6,152 nt of DNA, from positions 1 to 6,152 of the forward strand of contig JAANXG010000126.1 of the NCBI GenBank assembly GCA_018263405.1. Reading direction: 5' to 3'. Shown here one piece after another: positions 1-5,982 of the stretch. The stretch is from Gammaproteobacteria bacterium (GTDB lineage: Bacteria > Pseudomonadota > Gammaproteobacteria > Arenicellales > JAANXG01). The position numbers were made by a program, and so were the translations under genes. The notes below the pieces were generated by a model. The model was given only the letters and a program-made list of their open reading frames with translations, was not told the DNA's origin and ran no database searches. The first letter of the stretch is position 1; each line of letters begins with the position of its first letter.

Positions 1-698
1 GCCACGGACTCCAGCCAGTCAATGCCGATGTGCAGGTGGCCGGTCCGGCCCGCCTCCGCGCGGCCGGGGCAATCGATATCCTTGCCGCGCGGTGCCCCCG
101 AGCCCACGAACACGGCGTCGTAGCCCTGGTCGAGCAGCCACTTCATGGACTTCACCGGCGTGTTGAACCGGAGATCGACGCCCATGTCGACGATATTGTC
201 TATCTCCTCGTCCAGGACACGGGGCGGCAGTCGAAAGCGGGGGATGTTCGAACGCATCAGGCCGCCGGTGACATCCAGCTTTTCGAAGATCGTCACCGCA
301 TACCCCAGCGGCATCAGGTCGTTGGCCACCGTCAGCGAAGCGCAGCCGGCGCCGACACAGGCGATCCGTTTGCCGTTCTTCTCCACCGGGATCTTCGGCA
401 GCCGAACCTCGATGTCATCCTTGTAGTCGTAGGTGACGCGCTTGAGCCGGCAGATGGCCACAGGTTTTTGGCCATCCACGCGGCCCCGCCGGCAGGCCGG
501 CTCACAGGGACGGTCGCAGACCCGACCCAGGATGCCCGGGAATACATTGTCATTCCGGTTCAGCATGTAGGCGTCGGTATACCGGCCCTGAGCGATTAGC
601 CGGATGTAACCGGGAACATCGGTATGAGCGGGGCAGGCCCATTGGCAGTCCACGACTTTATGGAAGTAATCCGGGTGGTGGGTATCAGTCGGTTTCAT
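1..698 (-). CDS. GltD-like FAD-dependent oxidoreductase, N-terminal part (cut by window edge)
   Basis: The 232 complete codons seen match the N-terminus of glutamate-synthase-small-subunit-like oxidoreductases. These proteins carry an Fe-S domain (Fer4_20 type) followed by an FAD/NAD(P)H domain, and pass electrons between NAD(P)H and a partner enzyme. Seen: cysteine motif CQWAC (C18, C22), then GRVCDRPCEPACRRG with C61, C65 and C69, and C83, suited to [4Fe-4S] binding. A Rossmann FAD motif VGAGCAS follows at about 115-121, with T-G-G at 144-146 and FRLP at 155-158, all typical of the family. The residue after GAG is Cys119, where these proteins usually have Pro. The start is fixed by an in-frame TAA just upstream with no other start codon between. 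A strong AGGAGG (721-726) lies 22 nt from the ATG, too far to be an ordinary Shine-Dalgarno site. The C-terminal half is outside the window, so the partner and exact reaction cannot be named; true GltD is only one of several possibilities. Confidence 0.88.
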   Translation of the reverse strand, partial: MKPTDTHHPDYFHKVVDCQWACPAHTDVPGYIRLIAQGRYTDAYMLNRNDNVFPGILGRVCDRPCEPACRRGRVDGQKPVAICRLKRVTYDYKDDIEVRLPKIPVEKNGKRIACVGAGCASLTVANDLMPLGYAVTIFEKLDVTGGLMRSNIPRFRLPPRVLDEEIDNIVDMGVDLRFNTPVKSMKWLLDQGYDAVFVGSGAPRGKDIDCPGRAEAGRTGHLHIGIDWLESV

Positions 699-1075
699 AG
701 TGCGGTGACAGGCGGCTTATCCTCCTTCGTGTCGTGGAGCGCGGCAGCCACGCGTCGGTGACATCGTTGACGCCGCCGACCCTTCTGTTTCTCGGTTGCG
801 CCCTGCCGGGAGCATGTAAAAGTATAAACAGGGGAGAGGAATCCTGGGAACTGGCGATAATCGGTCACGGATTGCGGAGTATAACGGACTTGTTCTTTGT
901 TAGACACCTGACCGGATTTTCCGCCGGGAGCATTGCGAGCGGTCGTTATCGGTTAGCGAGCAGGCCGCTTGGCATTTAAATCCCATTTCCCAATCCTCTG
1001 CCGCGCTCCGTCACGGGCTTGACGGTTTGCGGTAGGTTCCCCGCAGCGCTTGTTCCCGTTACGCGATGCCTCCGA
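699..1075. other. Non-coding gap between the GltD-like gene and the PLP enzyme gene
   Basis: This 377-nt stretch holds no gene I can support. It is downstream of the PLP enzyme gene and upstream of the GltD-like gene, both on the minus strand, so it should contain the promoter of the latter. Two minus-strand TATACT boxes (883-878 and 826-821) could be -10 elements, but neither has a recognisable -35 at proper spacing. AGGAGG on the minus strand lies at 726-721. Small inverted repeats are TGCGG/CCGCA (1028-1032 and 1041-1045) and CCGTC/GACGG (1008-1012 and 1021-1025); neither is followed by a T-run, so no intrinsic terminator can be called for the PLP gene. ATTTAAAT at 974-981 is a simple palindrome. 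Confidence 0.6.
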
Positions 1076-2242
1076 TCAACGCGCGAGGGCGTAATCCAGT
1101 TCTTCGATCAGGTCTTCGACGTTTTCGGTGCCCACCGACAGACGGATAAGCGTGTCGGCGATGCCGAGTTGTTTTCTCGCCTTCTCGGGCAGTGACGCGT
1201 GGGTCATCAGGGCTGGGTGCTCGATGAGGGTCTCGACTCCACCCAGGCTTTCGGCCAGGCTCATAATGTCGCAGCGTTCCAGGAAACGTCGAGCGTCGCT
1301 TAATTCACCATCGATCGTAAATGTCACCATGCCGCCAAAACCGTTCATCTGCCGCCGAGCTACAGCGTGCTGCGGATGATCGGCCAGACCCGGATAGTGG
1401 ACATGGGAGACGGCGGGATGCCGGTCCAGATACTCCGCCACGGCCTGAGCATTGTCACAATGCCGCTGCATGCGTAGCGGCAGGGTTTTCAGGCCGCGCA
1501 ATACCAGAAACGCATCGAAGGGACTTGGCACGGCACCGATGGAATTCTGCAAAAAACCCAACTGCCGGATGATGTCCGGATGATCGCCGACAACGGCGAT
1601 GCCACCGACTACATCGGAATGACCGTTAAGATACTTCGTCGACGAATGCAAGACGATATCGATGTCGAAGTCCAAGGGCTTTTGGACAAAGGGAGAACCG
1701 AAGGTGCTGTCGCAAACGGTGAGAAGATTCCTGTCCCGCGCAAAGGCAGCGAGCCCTTTCAGGTCCAGGACCTTCAACAGCGGATTACTGGGTGTTTCCA
1801 GCCAGATCATTTTGGTGTTGGGCCGAAGTGCTGACTGAAGCCGATCGAGGTCGGTCAGATCCACGAAGCTGAATTCCAGGCCCGCGGACCGCCGGCGTAC
1901 ATTTTCAAATAACCGGTAGCTGCCGCCGTACAAACCGTCCATGGCAATCACGTGGCTGCCGCTGTCGAGAAGTTCGAGAACGCTCGCGGTTGCGCTCATC
2001 CCGGAGGCGAAGGCGAAGCCGGTTTTGCCGTTTTCCAGGTCCGCAACGCAGGCTTCCAGTGCCCCTCGCGTTGGGTTAATAGTGCGACTGTAGTCGTAAC
2101 CCCGGTGCACGCCCGGACTGTCCTGGACGTAAGTCGTGGACAGGCTGATGGGTGTCATGACCGCACCGGTGGCGGGGTCCGGCGATTGGCCGGCGTGGAT
2201 GGCTCGCGTGGCAAATCCGTGTCTCGTGGAATTGTGGCTCAT
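1076..2242 (-). CDS. PLP-dependent trans-sulfuration enzyme (cystathionine gamma-lyase / gamma-synthase type)
   Basis: This 388-residue cytosolic enzyme belongs to the Cys/Met metabolism PLP family (fold type I), at the family's usual length. Such enzymes make or split cystathionine, linking homocysteine and cysteine. Seen: YDYSRTINPTRGALE with Tyr51 and Arg53 (phosphate contacts from the partner subunit); SGMSA at 80-84; Tyr105 in DGLYGGSYRLF, expected to stack on the cofactor; ETPSNP at 149-154; Asp178 for the pyridine nitrogen; the Schiff-base Lys203 in HSSTKYLNGHSDVVGG; SLGGVETLIEHP at 332-343; Arg367 in IRLSVG for the substrate carboxylate. The overall wording is close to what I remember of the Xanthomonas enzyme called MetB/MetC-like cystathionine gamma-lyase, but lyase and synthase cannot be told apart by eye. 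Oddity: the usual D-N-T-F reads D-S-T-F (Ser179). The ATG has only a weak upstream Shine-Dalgarno match. It is divergent from the acyltransferase gene and no cystathionine beta-synthase is adjacent in the window. Confidence 0.93.
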   Translation of the reverse strand: MSHNSTRHGFATRAIHAGQSPDPATGAVMTPISLSTTYVQDSPGVHRGYDYSRTINPTRGALEACVADLENGKTGFAFASGMSATASVLELLDSGSHVIAMDGLYGGSYRLFENVRRRSAGLEFSFVDLTDLDRLQSALRPNTKMIWLETPSNPLLKVLDLKGLAAFARDRNLLTVCDSTFGSPFVQKPLDFDIDIVLHSSTKYLNGHSDVVGGIAVVGDHPDIIRQLGFLQNSIGAVPSPFDAFLVLRGLKTLPLRMQRHCDNAQAVAEYLDRHPAVSHVHYPGLADHPQHAVARRQMNGFGGMVTFTIDGELSDARRFLERCDIMSLAESLGGVETLIEHPALMTHASLPEKARKQLGIADTLIRLSVGTENVEDLIEELDYALAR

Positions 2243-2383
2243 GGGCGCTTGAACTCGTTTGCGGTGTCTGTATTACGACTTTTCGGTAGAATAGCGGGTC
2301 TTGTTCCGGGAACGGGAGAAGAACGAACTTACATCATTTGATCAACGCGGTGTAAGTACCAACCAGTTCGGACATCGCCAAGT
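2243..2383. promoter_or_regulatory. Divergent intergenic region between PLP enzyme and acyltransferase genes
   Basis: These 141 nt must carry the promoters of two divergent genes, but no convincing pair of boxes is visible. On the plus strand, TTGAAC (2249-2254) with TATTAC (2271-2276) at 16-nt spacing, or TAGAAT (2287-2292) without a good -35, are weak candidates. A short palindrome GTTCC-G-GGAAC lies at 2303-2313 in the middle and could bind a regulator. GGGAGAA at 2314-2320 looks like a ribosome binding site but no start codon in any useful frame follows it at the right distance. Confidence 0.35.
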
Positions 2384-3253
2384 TTGCTGACCCTGATCGC
2401 CCGTAGCCTTTCCATGTTGCCATTGGCCCTGCTCTACCGGCTGGCCTGGTCGATCTACTTTATCGTGTATCGAGTTTTCCGGGTGCGCCGTAAAGTCGTT
2501 GAAACGAATTTGGCGTATTCGTTTCCCGCGAAAAGCGATGAGGAAATCACGGCTCTGGGACGGCGCGTCTATCGCAATTACGCGGATGTTCTGGTGGAGA
2601 TGCTGCGTTCCCTGAGGTTCGATGAACGCGAGCTGCTCGAAAGGGTTCAATTCAACGGTCGTGGCATACTGGAAGATGAGCTGAAACGGGGTCGCCCCGT
2701 GCTGCTGACCGCAGCCCACCAATGCAACCTCGAGTGGATGCTGCTGGCCGCCTGTCTGCGGTTTGATTTTCCTCTCGAAGCTGTTTACCGCCCCTTGGCC
2801 AACCCGGCCATGGAAAAAGCGATGACCAGCGCCTATACGCGTTTCGGCGGCCGACTCATTGACGATCGTTCCGTGATTAAAGCCGTGATGGAGCGCCGAT
2901 CGGTGCCGCGGATTATCACCCTGGTCAGCGACCAGGCGCCGAACACCAAAGATGAAACCTACTGGACAAGGTTCCTGAATCGGGAAACGGGCTTTTTTCT
3001 GGCGCCCGAAATCATCGCGCGATTTACCGAGTATCCCGTATATTTCGCCGGTATGCGCCGCCGAACCCGGGGTTTTTATTCAGTGGAATTCAAAAAAATC
3101 GCCGAACCTCCCTACAAGGGGCGGGCGAATGAAGTGATTGCGGCATATATCCACGCAGTCGAGGAACAGATCCTGGCCGCGCCCGAGGACTGGTTATGGA
3201 TGCACCGCCGCTGGAAGCGCCCGCGCCCGGTGTACGCCAAAACAGGGGCTTGA
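2384..3253 (+). CDS. LpxL/HtrB-like lauroyl/myristoyl (lysophospholipid) acyltransferase
   Basis: A 289-residue member of the LpxL/LpxM (HtrB/MsbB) family, at the expected length. Members work at the inner face of the cytoplasmic membrane and move an acyl chain, usually from acyl-ACP, onto a lipid acceptor such as a lipid A precursor. Seen: a hydrophobic N-terminal membrane segment (about 8-30); the catalytic HX4E motif as AHQCNLEW with His112 and Glu117; VYRPLANPAME at about 134-144; the SDQAPN loop at 182-187; and the C-terminal signature PEDWLWMHRRWKRP (267-280). The reading frame is open back to a TGA at 2339, with TTG 2384 and ATG 2414 as the only sensible starts. TTG is preferred because it keeps the complete hydrophobic N-terminus; neither has a good ribosome binding site. 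A hairpin terminator follows. Late lipid A acylation is the default guess, but paralogues act on other lipids (ornithine lipids, phospholipids, aryl polyenes), and the fatty acyl-AMP ligase nearby leaves this open. Confidence 0.9.
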   Translation: MLTLIARSLSMLPLALLYRLAWSIYFIVYRVFRVRRKVVETNLAYSFPAKSDEEITALGRRVYRNYADVLVEMLRSLRFDERELLERVQFNGRGILEDELKRGRPVLLTAAHQCNLEWMLLAACLRFDFPLEAVYRPLANPAMEKAMTSAYTRFGGRLIDDRSVIKAVMERRSVPRIITLVSDQAPNTKDETYWTRFLNRETGFFLAPEIIARFTEYPVYFAGMRRRTRGFYSVEFKKIAEPPYKGRANEVIAAYIHAVEEQILAAPEDWLWMHRRWKRPRPVYAKTGA

Positions 3254-3259
3254 GGTAAG

Positions 3260-3301
3260 CTCTCGACAGCGCCGTGCAGCATCGCACGGATTTTTCGAGA
3301 G
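3260..3301 (+). terminator. Intrinsic terminator after the acyltransferase gene, with nested stems
   Basis: A perfect inner hairpin, CCGTGC (3272-3277), loop AGCATC, GCACGG (3284-3289), is followed by A and five T (3291-3295), the layout of a Rho-independent terminator in the plus direction. A second perfect 7-bp pair, CTCTCGA (3260-3266) and TCGAGAG (3295-3301), encloses it. The outer pairing would use the last T of the run, so the two structures partly compete. It separates the acyltransferase transcript from the peroxiredoxin gene 135 nt downstream. Confidence 0.65.
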
Positions 3302-3323
3302 TGACAGGATTGCCTGGCCGAAT

Positions 3324-3352
3324 TTGTACTTTTCTCCATCGTGACGTATTAT
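3324..3352 (+). promoter_or_regulatory. Predicted sigma-70 promoter of the peroxiredoxin-like gene
   Basis: A -10 box TATTAT (3347-3352, one mismatch to TATAAT) lies 17 nt from a weak -35 box TTGTAC (3324-3329). Transcription would begin near 3359, giving a leader of about 30 nt. The -10 box is the left end of the large dyad at 3347-3372, so a bound protein would block RNA polymerase directly. A weak -35 is compatible with either repression or activator need. Confidence 0.5.
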
Positions 3353-3372
3353 TGAACGTTCGTTCAATAATA
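3347..3372. promoter_or_regulatory. Perfect dyad, TetR-family-type operator
   Basis: Two perfect 12-bp arms, TATTATTGAACG (3347-3358) and CGTTCAATAATA (3361-3372), flank a 2-nt centre TT. Size, near-absent spacer and the GAACG..CGTTC core are typical of operators bound by TetR/AcrR-family dimers. It overlaps the predicted -10 and start point of the peroxiredoxin gene, the expected place for a repressor. It is not a terminator: no T-run follows, and the ribosome binding site begins 6 nt later. The regulator is not encoded in this window, so its identity and ligand are unknown. Confidence 0.7.
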
Positions 3373-3388
3373 ATATTAGGAGATCGGG

Positions 3389-3952
3389 ATGTCCCATCCG
3401 AACACGCTGTTCCCCCGTCGATCCGTGCCTGATTTAAGCATTGAGACGCTTGATCGGGGTATTTGGCGGTTGGCGGATCGAAGTCCGGAACGGTTCGCAC
3501 TGCTCGTGTTCTACCGCGGTCTGCACTGTCCCATTTGTTCGAAGTCTCTGGGTGACCTGGAGAAACGGCTGGCGGGCTTTGAAGACCGTGGTACCGAGGT
3601 GATTGCTATCAGCAATGACAACGAGGAACGGGCCCGGAAATCGAAACAAGACTGGGGCCTGGAAAAACTCAATATCGGTTACGGGTTGAGTCTGGATCAG
3701 GCCAGGGAATGGGGGCTGTTCGTCTCGTCCGGCATCGGTATGTCTTCGGTAGGCGTGGAGGAGCCGGCGATGTTCAGTGAACCCGGCCTGTTTCTGGTGC
3801 GCAGCGACGGCACGCTGTATTTTTCTTCCGTGCAGACGATGCCTTTTGCGCGTCCGCACTTCGCCGACATCGTTGGCGCCCTGGATATCGTGATCAGCAA
3901 GAACTATCCGGCAAGGGGTGAAGTGGTCGACCACACCCGGCAAGGGGTGTAG
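3389..3952 (+). CDS. Peroxiredoxin-like (AhpC/TSA, thioredoxin-fold) protein with CPIC motif
   Basis: A soluble 187-residue protein of the AhpC/TSA 'peroxiredoxin-like' group, probably a thiol peroxidase or disulfide reductase in the cytoplasm. Seen: the strand-loop-helix LLVFYRGLHCPICSKSL with Cys47 and Cys50 forming a CxxC motif at the position of the peroxidatic cysteine; VIAISND at 71-77, the next thioredoxin-fold strand; PGLFLVRSDGTLYF (132-145), the strand pair after the cis-Pro region; and NYPARGE near the C-terminus, which I recall as conserved in this group. No signal peptide is visible. The start is well supported by AGGAG (3378-3382), 6 nt before the ATG. The gene stands alone behind its own promoter and operator and ends 18 nt from the convergent acyl-AMP ligase gene, with no terminator visible between them. 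Control by a TetR-type operator suggests induction by a small ligand or electrophile (inference). The substrate is unknown. Confidence 0.85.
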   Translation: MSHPNTLFPRRSVPDLSIETLDRGIWRLADRSPERFALLVFYRGLHCPICSKSLGDLEKRLAGFEDRGTEVIAISNDNEERARKSKQDWGLEKLNIGYGLSLDQAREWGLFVSSGIGMSSVGVEEPAMFSEPGLFLVRSDGTLYFSSVQTMPFARPHFADIVGALDIVISKNYPARGEVVDHTRQGV

Positions 3953-3970
3953 CTTTTCGATAACTGTAAA

Positions 3971-5938
3971 TCAGCCGCATCCGTCCCGCCCGCCCTCGAG
4001 GTGGGCGGCCAATTCCGCCAGAGTCGGATGATCGAACAGGTCGGTGACTTCGGTGCAACCGGGGTAGCGCTCGTCGATGCGTTCGTGTATCTCGATCATC
4101 TTCAGCGAACTGACGCCGATTTCGAACAAGCTGTCATCGCGTCCGACGTGCAAGCCATCCAGGATGTCGCTGCAAACTTCCCGCAGAAACACTTCCGCCG
4201 CGGAACCAATCCCTTGATGCCGGGGCCCGGGGTCCCACGCGGCGGAAAGTCTGGCGGCGATGTCGCGGAACTCACCGTTCTCGTAAGAGTTTTGCAGGCT
4301 GAAACGGCGTAGTTTGCCACTGGTGGTCTTGGGGATGTTTTTGACCGGGACCGCCACGCCGATCTCGGCACCGGTTCGCTCATTGACAGTCGTGGCGGCT
4401 TCCCGGGCCAGTTCCATGAAGCTGGATTGGTCGCCGCGAAACAACACGAACAGGATCATTTCATCGACGTCCGTGGCATCGTTTCTGGCGCCCGCCACGA
4501 CCACTTTGCCTAGCTCCAGGCCCTCGACTTCCGCCGCGACCGCCTCAATGTCATGGGCGTAGTAGTTTTGACCATTGACGAAAATAACGTCTTTGGTGCG
4601 ACCGGTAATATATAAGCCGCCGTCGTAGTTAAAACCGAGATCGCCCGTGTCAAGCCAGTCGTTTACCCGGAAAGCTTTCCGGCTGAGTTTGCGACGGTCG
4701 ATGTAGTAACCTTTTGTGACATTGGGACCGCGAATCAAGATCCGGCCGACGATACCCGAGTTCATTTCTTCGCCTTCGTCGTTTCCGATCCGGACTTCGC
4801 ATTCACCGATGGCCCGGCCCACGTTTACCAGGCACAAAGGATTGCCGCGCTCATCGGGCTCGACACGATCACCGAGGCCCAGCTTCTTGCGATTGACTGT
4901 CACCGTTTCATATAGATGTTCCACCGGTGGAAACGAGACAGCCAGGCTGGCTTCCGCAAGACCATAAACCGGATACATCGCCGTTCGCCTTAAACCAAAC
5001 GGTGCCAGAGTATCCAGAAACTCTTCACACAGGCGAGCGGAGATCGGTTCGGCACCGTTAAAAATAATGCGTACATGAGATAGGTCGACATCGCGAACCT
5101 TATCCGGAGAAAATGATTTAAGCAGATACCGATAACCGAAATTCGGCGAGCACAGTACGTTGGCGCGATGGTCCGACGCGGCGCGGATCCAGCGCAGGGG
5201 TCTTCGGATGAAGGCATCGGTGGCGATGATGGTATGTTCCATGGCCGCCAGCACCATCATCAAGTGGAATCCGACCAGGCCCATGTCGTGCGTAAGCGGC
5301 ATCCAGCTCAGGCCGTGGTCGGTGTCCCGCAGTTTTGCGGTGTCAATCATATCGCGGATGTTCGCGAGAACGTTGCGATGGGTGAGCACCACGCCTTTGG
5401 GTTCGCTCGTCGAGCCGGAAGAAAACTGGATAAATGCCGTAGCCTCGGCGCCGGGGGTCGCCCCTTCGCCGTTTTCAGGGGAATCGCCGATATCCTCGAT
5501 AAGAAGTGTACGGTTTGCCATGCGGGCGTATACCGCATCCAGTCCGTGTTTTTGTGCAAATCCCCTTAAACGGCCCGCCAGCGCGTGTTCCGTGAAAAGA
5601 TGCGGCCGGTCCAAAGTTTCCGCGACTCGTAATACCTTGTAACGCTGCTCGTCGGTTACGCCGGGGGCCAGTGGTATGGGCACGATGCCCCCGTAAAGGC
5701 ACGCCCAAAAAGCGTCCAGAAACGCATCGTTTCGGTTTAGCACCAGCAGCATCTCATCGCCGACACCAACCCCCCGGCGTTGAAATTGATGGAGTAGATT
5801 CAATGCCCGGGATCTCAGTTCGGCGAAACCGATTATCGATGTTTCACCGCTTCGATCAATCAGCCTGATCGACCGGTTCAGACCCGACTTTTCGTCGAGC
5901 GCCTCCGGCAGTGTCGTATAGTGCATACGGTCGGTCAT
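3971..5938 (-). CDS. Fatty acyl-AMP ligase fused to a C-terminal acyl carrier domain
   Basis: A 655-residue adenylating enzyme of the FAAL type with a built-in carrier protein. It should convert a fatty acid plus ATP to acyl-AMP and load the chain on the carrier's phosphopantetheine arm. AMP-binding domain, about 10-548: FSSGSTSEPKG (172-182, ATP loop); SWMPLTHDMGLVG (211-223), the FAAL-style HDMG motif; YGLAEA (325-330); a FAAL-like insertion region at about 346-388 (VNRKKLGLGDRVEP and following), which in characterised FAALs blocks CoA use; TGD (431-433); GRTKDVIFVNGQNYYAHDIE (446-465), comparable to the FAAL form; and PKTTSGKLRR with catalytic Lys542. Carrier domain, about 578-648: DDSLFEIGVSSLKMIEI with Ser611 as the expected phosphopantetheine site. 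Start is uncertain: ATG 5938 lies only about 9 nt after the predicted transcript start, while ATG 5926 (residue 5) also fits the domain; neither has a good ribosome binding site. No polyketide or peptide synthase is present downstream in the window, which is unusual for this architecture. Product unknown. Confidence 0.92.
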   Translation of the reverse strand: MTDRMHYTTLPEALDEKSGLNRSIRLIDRSGETSIIGFAELRSRALNLLHQFQRRGVGVGDEMLLVLNRNDAFLDAFWACLYGGIVPIPLAPGVTDEQRYKVLRVAETLDRPHLFTEHALAGRLRGFAQKHGLDAVYARMANRTLLIEDIGDSPENGEGATPGAEATAFIQFSSGSTSEPKGVVLTHRNVLANIRDMIDTAKLRDTDHGLSWMPLTHDMGLVGFHLMMVLAAMEHTIIATDAFIRRPLRWIRAASDHRANVLCSPNFGYRYLLKSFSPDKVRDVDLSHVRIIFNGAEPISARLCEEFLDTLAPFGLRRTAMYPVYGLAEASLAVSFPPVEHLYETVTVNRKKLGLGDRVEPDERGNPLCLVNVGRAIGECEVRIGNDEGEEMNSGIVGRILIRGPNVTKGYYIDRRKLSRKAFRVNDWLDTGDLGFNYDGGLYITGRTKDVIFVNGQNYYAHDIEAVAAEVEGLELGKVVVAGARNDATDVDEMILFVLFRGDQSSFMELAREAATTVNERTGAEIGVAVPVKNIPKTTSGKLRRFSLQNSYENGEFRDIAARLSAAWDPGPRHQGIGSAAEVFLREVCSDILDGLHVGRDDSLFEIGVSSLKMIEIHERIDERYPGCTEVTDLFDHPTLAELAAHLEGGRDGCG

Positions 5939-5953
5939 TCCAATTGGCCGCGG

Positions 5954-5981
5954 ATTATGTCAGATTGACGAATACGTTCAA
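5954..5981 (-). promoter_or_regulatory. Predicted sigma-70 promoter of the acyl-AMP ligase gene
   Basis: Read on the minus strand, -35 TTGAAC (5981-5976) and -10 CATAAT (5959-5954, one mismatch) are 16 nt apart. Transcription would begin near 5947, leaving a very short leader before ATG 5938 and about 20 nt before ATG 5926, which slightly favours the second start. The operator-like repeat at 5964-5982 fills the spacer and the -35. Confidence 0.5.
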
Positions 5982-5982
5982 T
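5964..5982. promoter_or_regulatory. Imperfect copy of the TetR-type operator at the ligase promoter
   Basis: ATTGACGAATACGTTCAAT has the outer arms ATTGA and TCAAT and the full half-site CGTTCAAT, identical over 8 nt to the right half-site of the dyad at 3347-3372. The left half lacks one A (ATTGA-CG in place of ATTGAACG) and the centre is longer, so the distance between ATTGA and TCAAT is 9 nt here against 8 nt there. It lies across the ligase -35 and spacer. Binding by the same regulator is an inference, and weaker affinity would be expected. Confidence 0.45.

Noticed and set aside
30..599. Long plus-strand open frame of 189 codons
   Set aside because: It is antisense to the GltD-like gene, whose Fe-S and FAD motifs are clear; the plus-strand peptide is rich in His/Arg/Ala and shows no domain.
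734..979. Plus-strand 81-codon open frame in the 699-1075 gap
   Set aside because: No ribosome binding site, no recognisable motif and no family-like composition; the hydrophobic stretch is short and probably fortuitous.
1008..1045. Inverted repeats after the PLP enzyme gene as a terminator
   Set aside because: Stems are only 5 bp with 8-nt loops and no T-run follows on the minus strand.
2342..2722. Minus-strand 126-codon open frame under the acyltransferase
   Set aside because: Antisense to a gene with intact HX4E and C-terminal signatures; the peptide has no recognisable motif.
3090..3500. Minus-strand 136-codon open frame across the operator region
   Set aside because: It runs across the acyltransferase end, a terminator, a promoter and the peroxiredoxin start, all on the other strand; no motif.
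3434..3943. Minus-strand 169-codon open frame under the peroxiredoxin
   Set aside because: Shadow of the peroxiredoxin-like gene, which has a ribosome binding site, the CPIC motif and thioredoxin-fold strands.
3953..3970. Terminator between the convergent peroxiredoxin and ligase genes
   Set aside because: The 18-nt gap contains no hairpin; the two transcripts may overlap at their 3' ends, but nothing in the sequence shows where they stop.
5160..5642. Plus-strand 160-codon open frame under the acyl-AMP ligase
   Set aside because: Antisense to the conserved adenylation core (ATP loop and HDMG motif); serine/arginine-rich peptide typical of a shadow frame.
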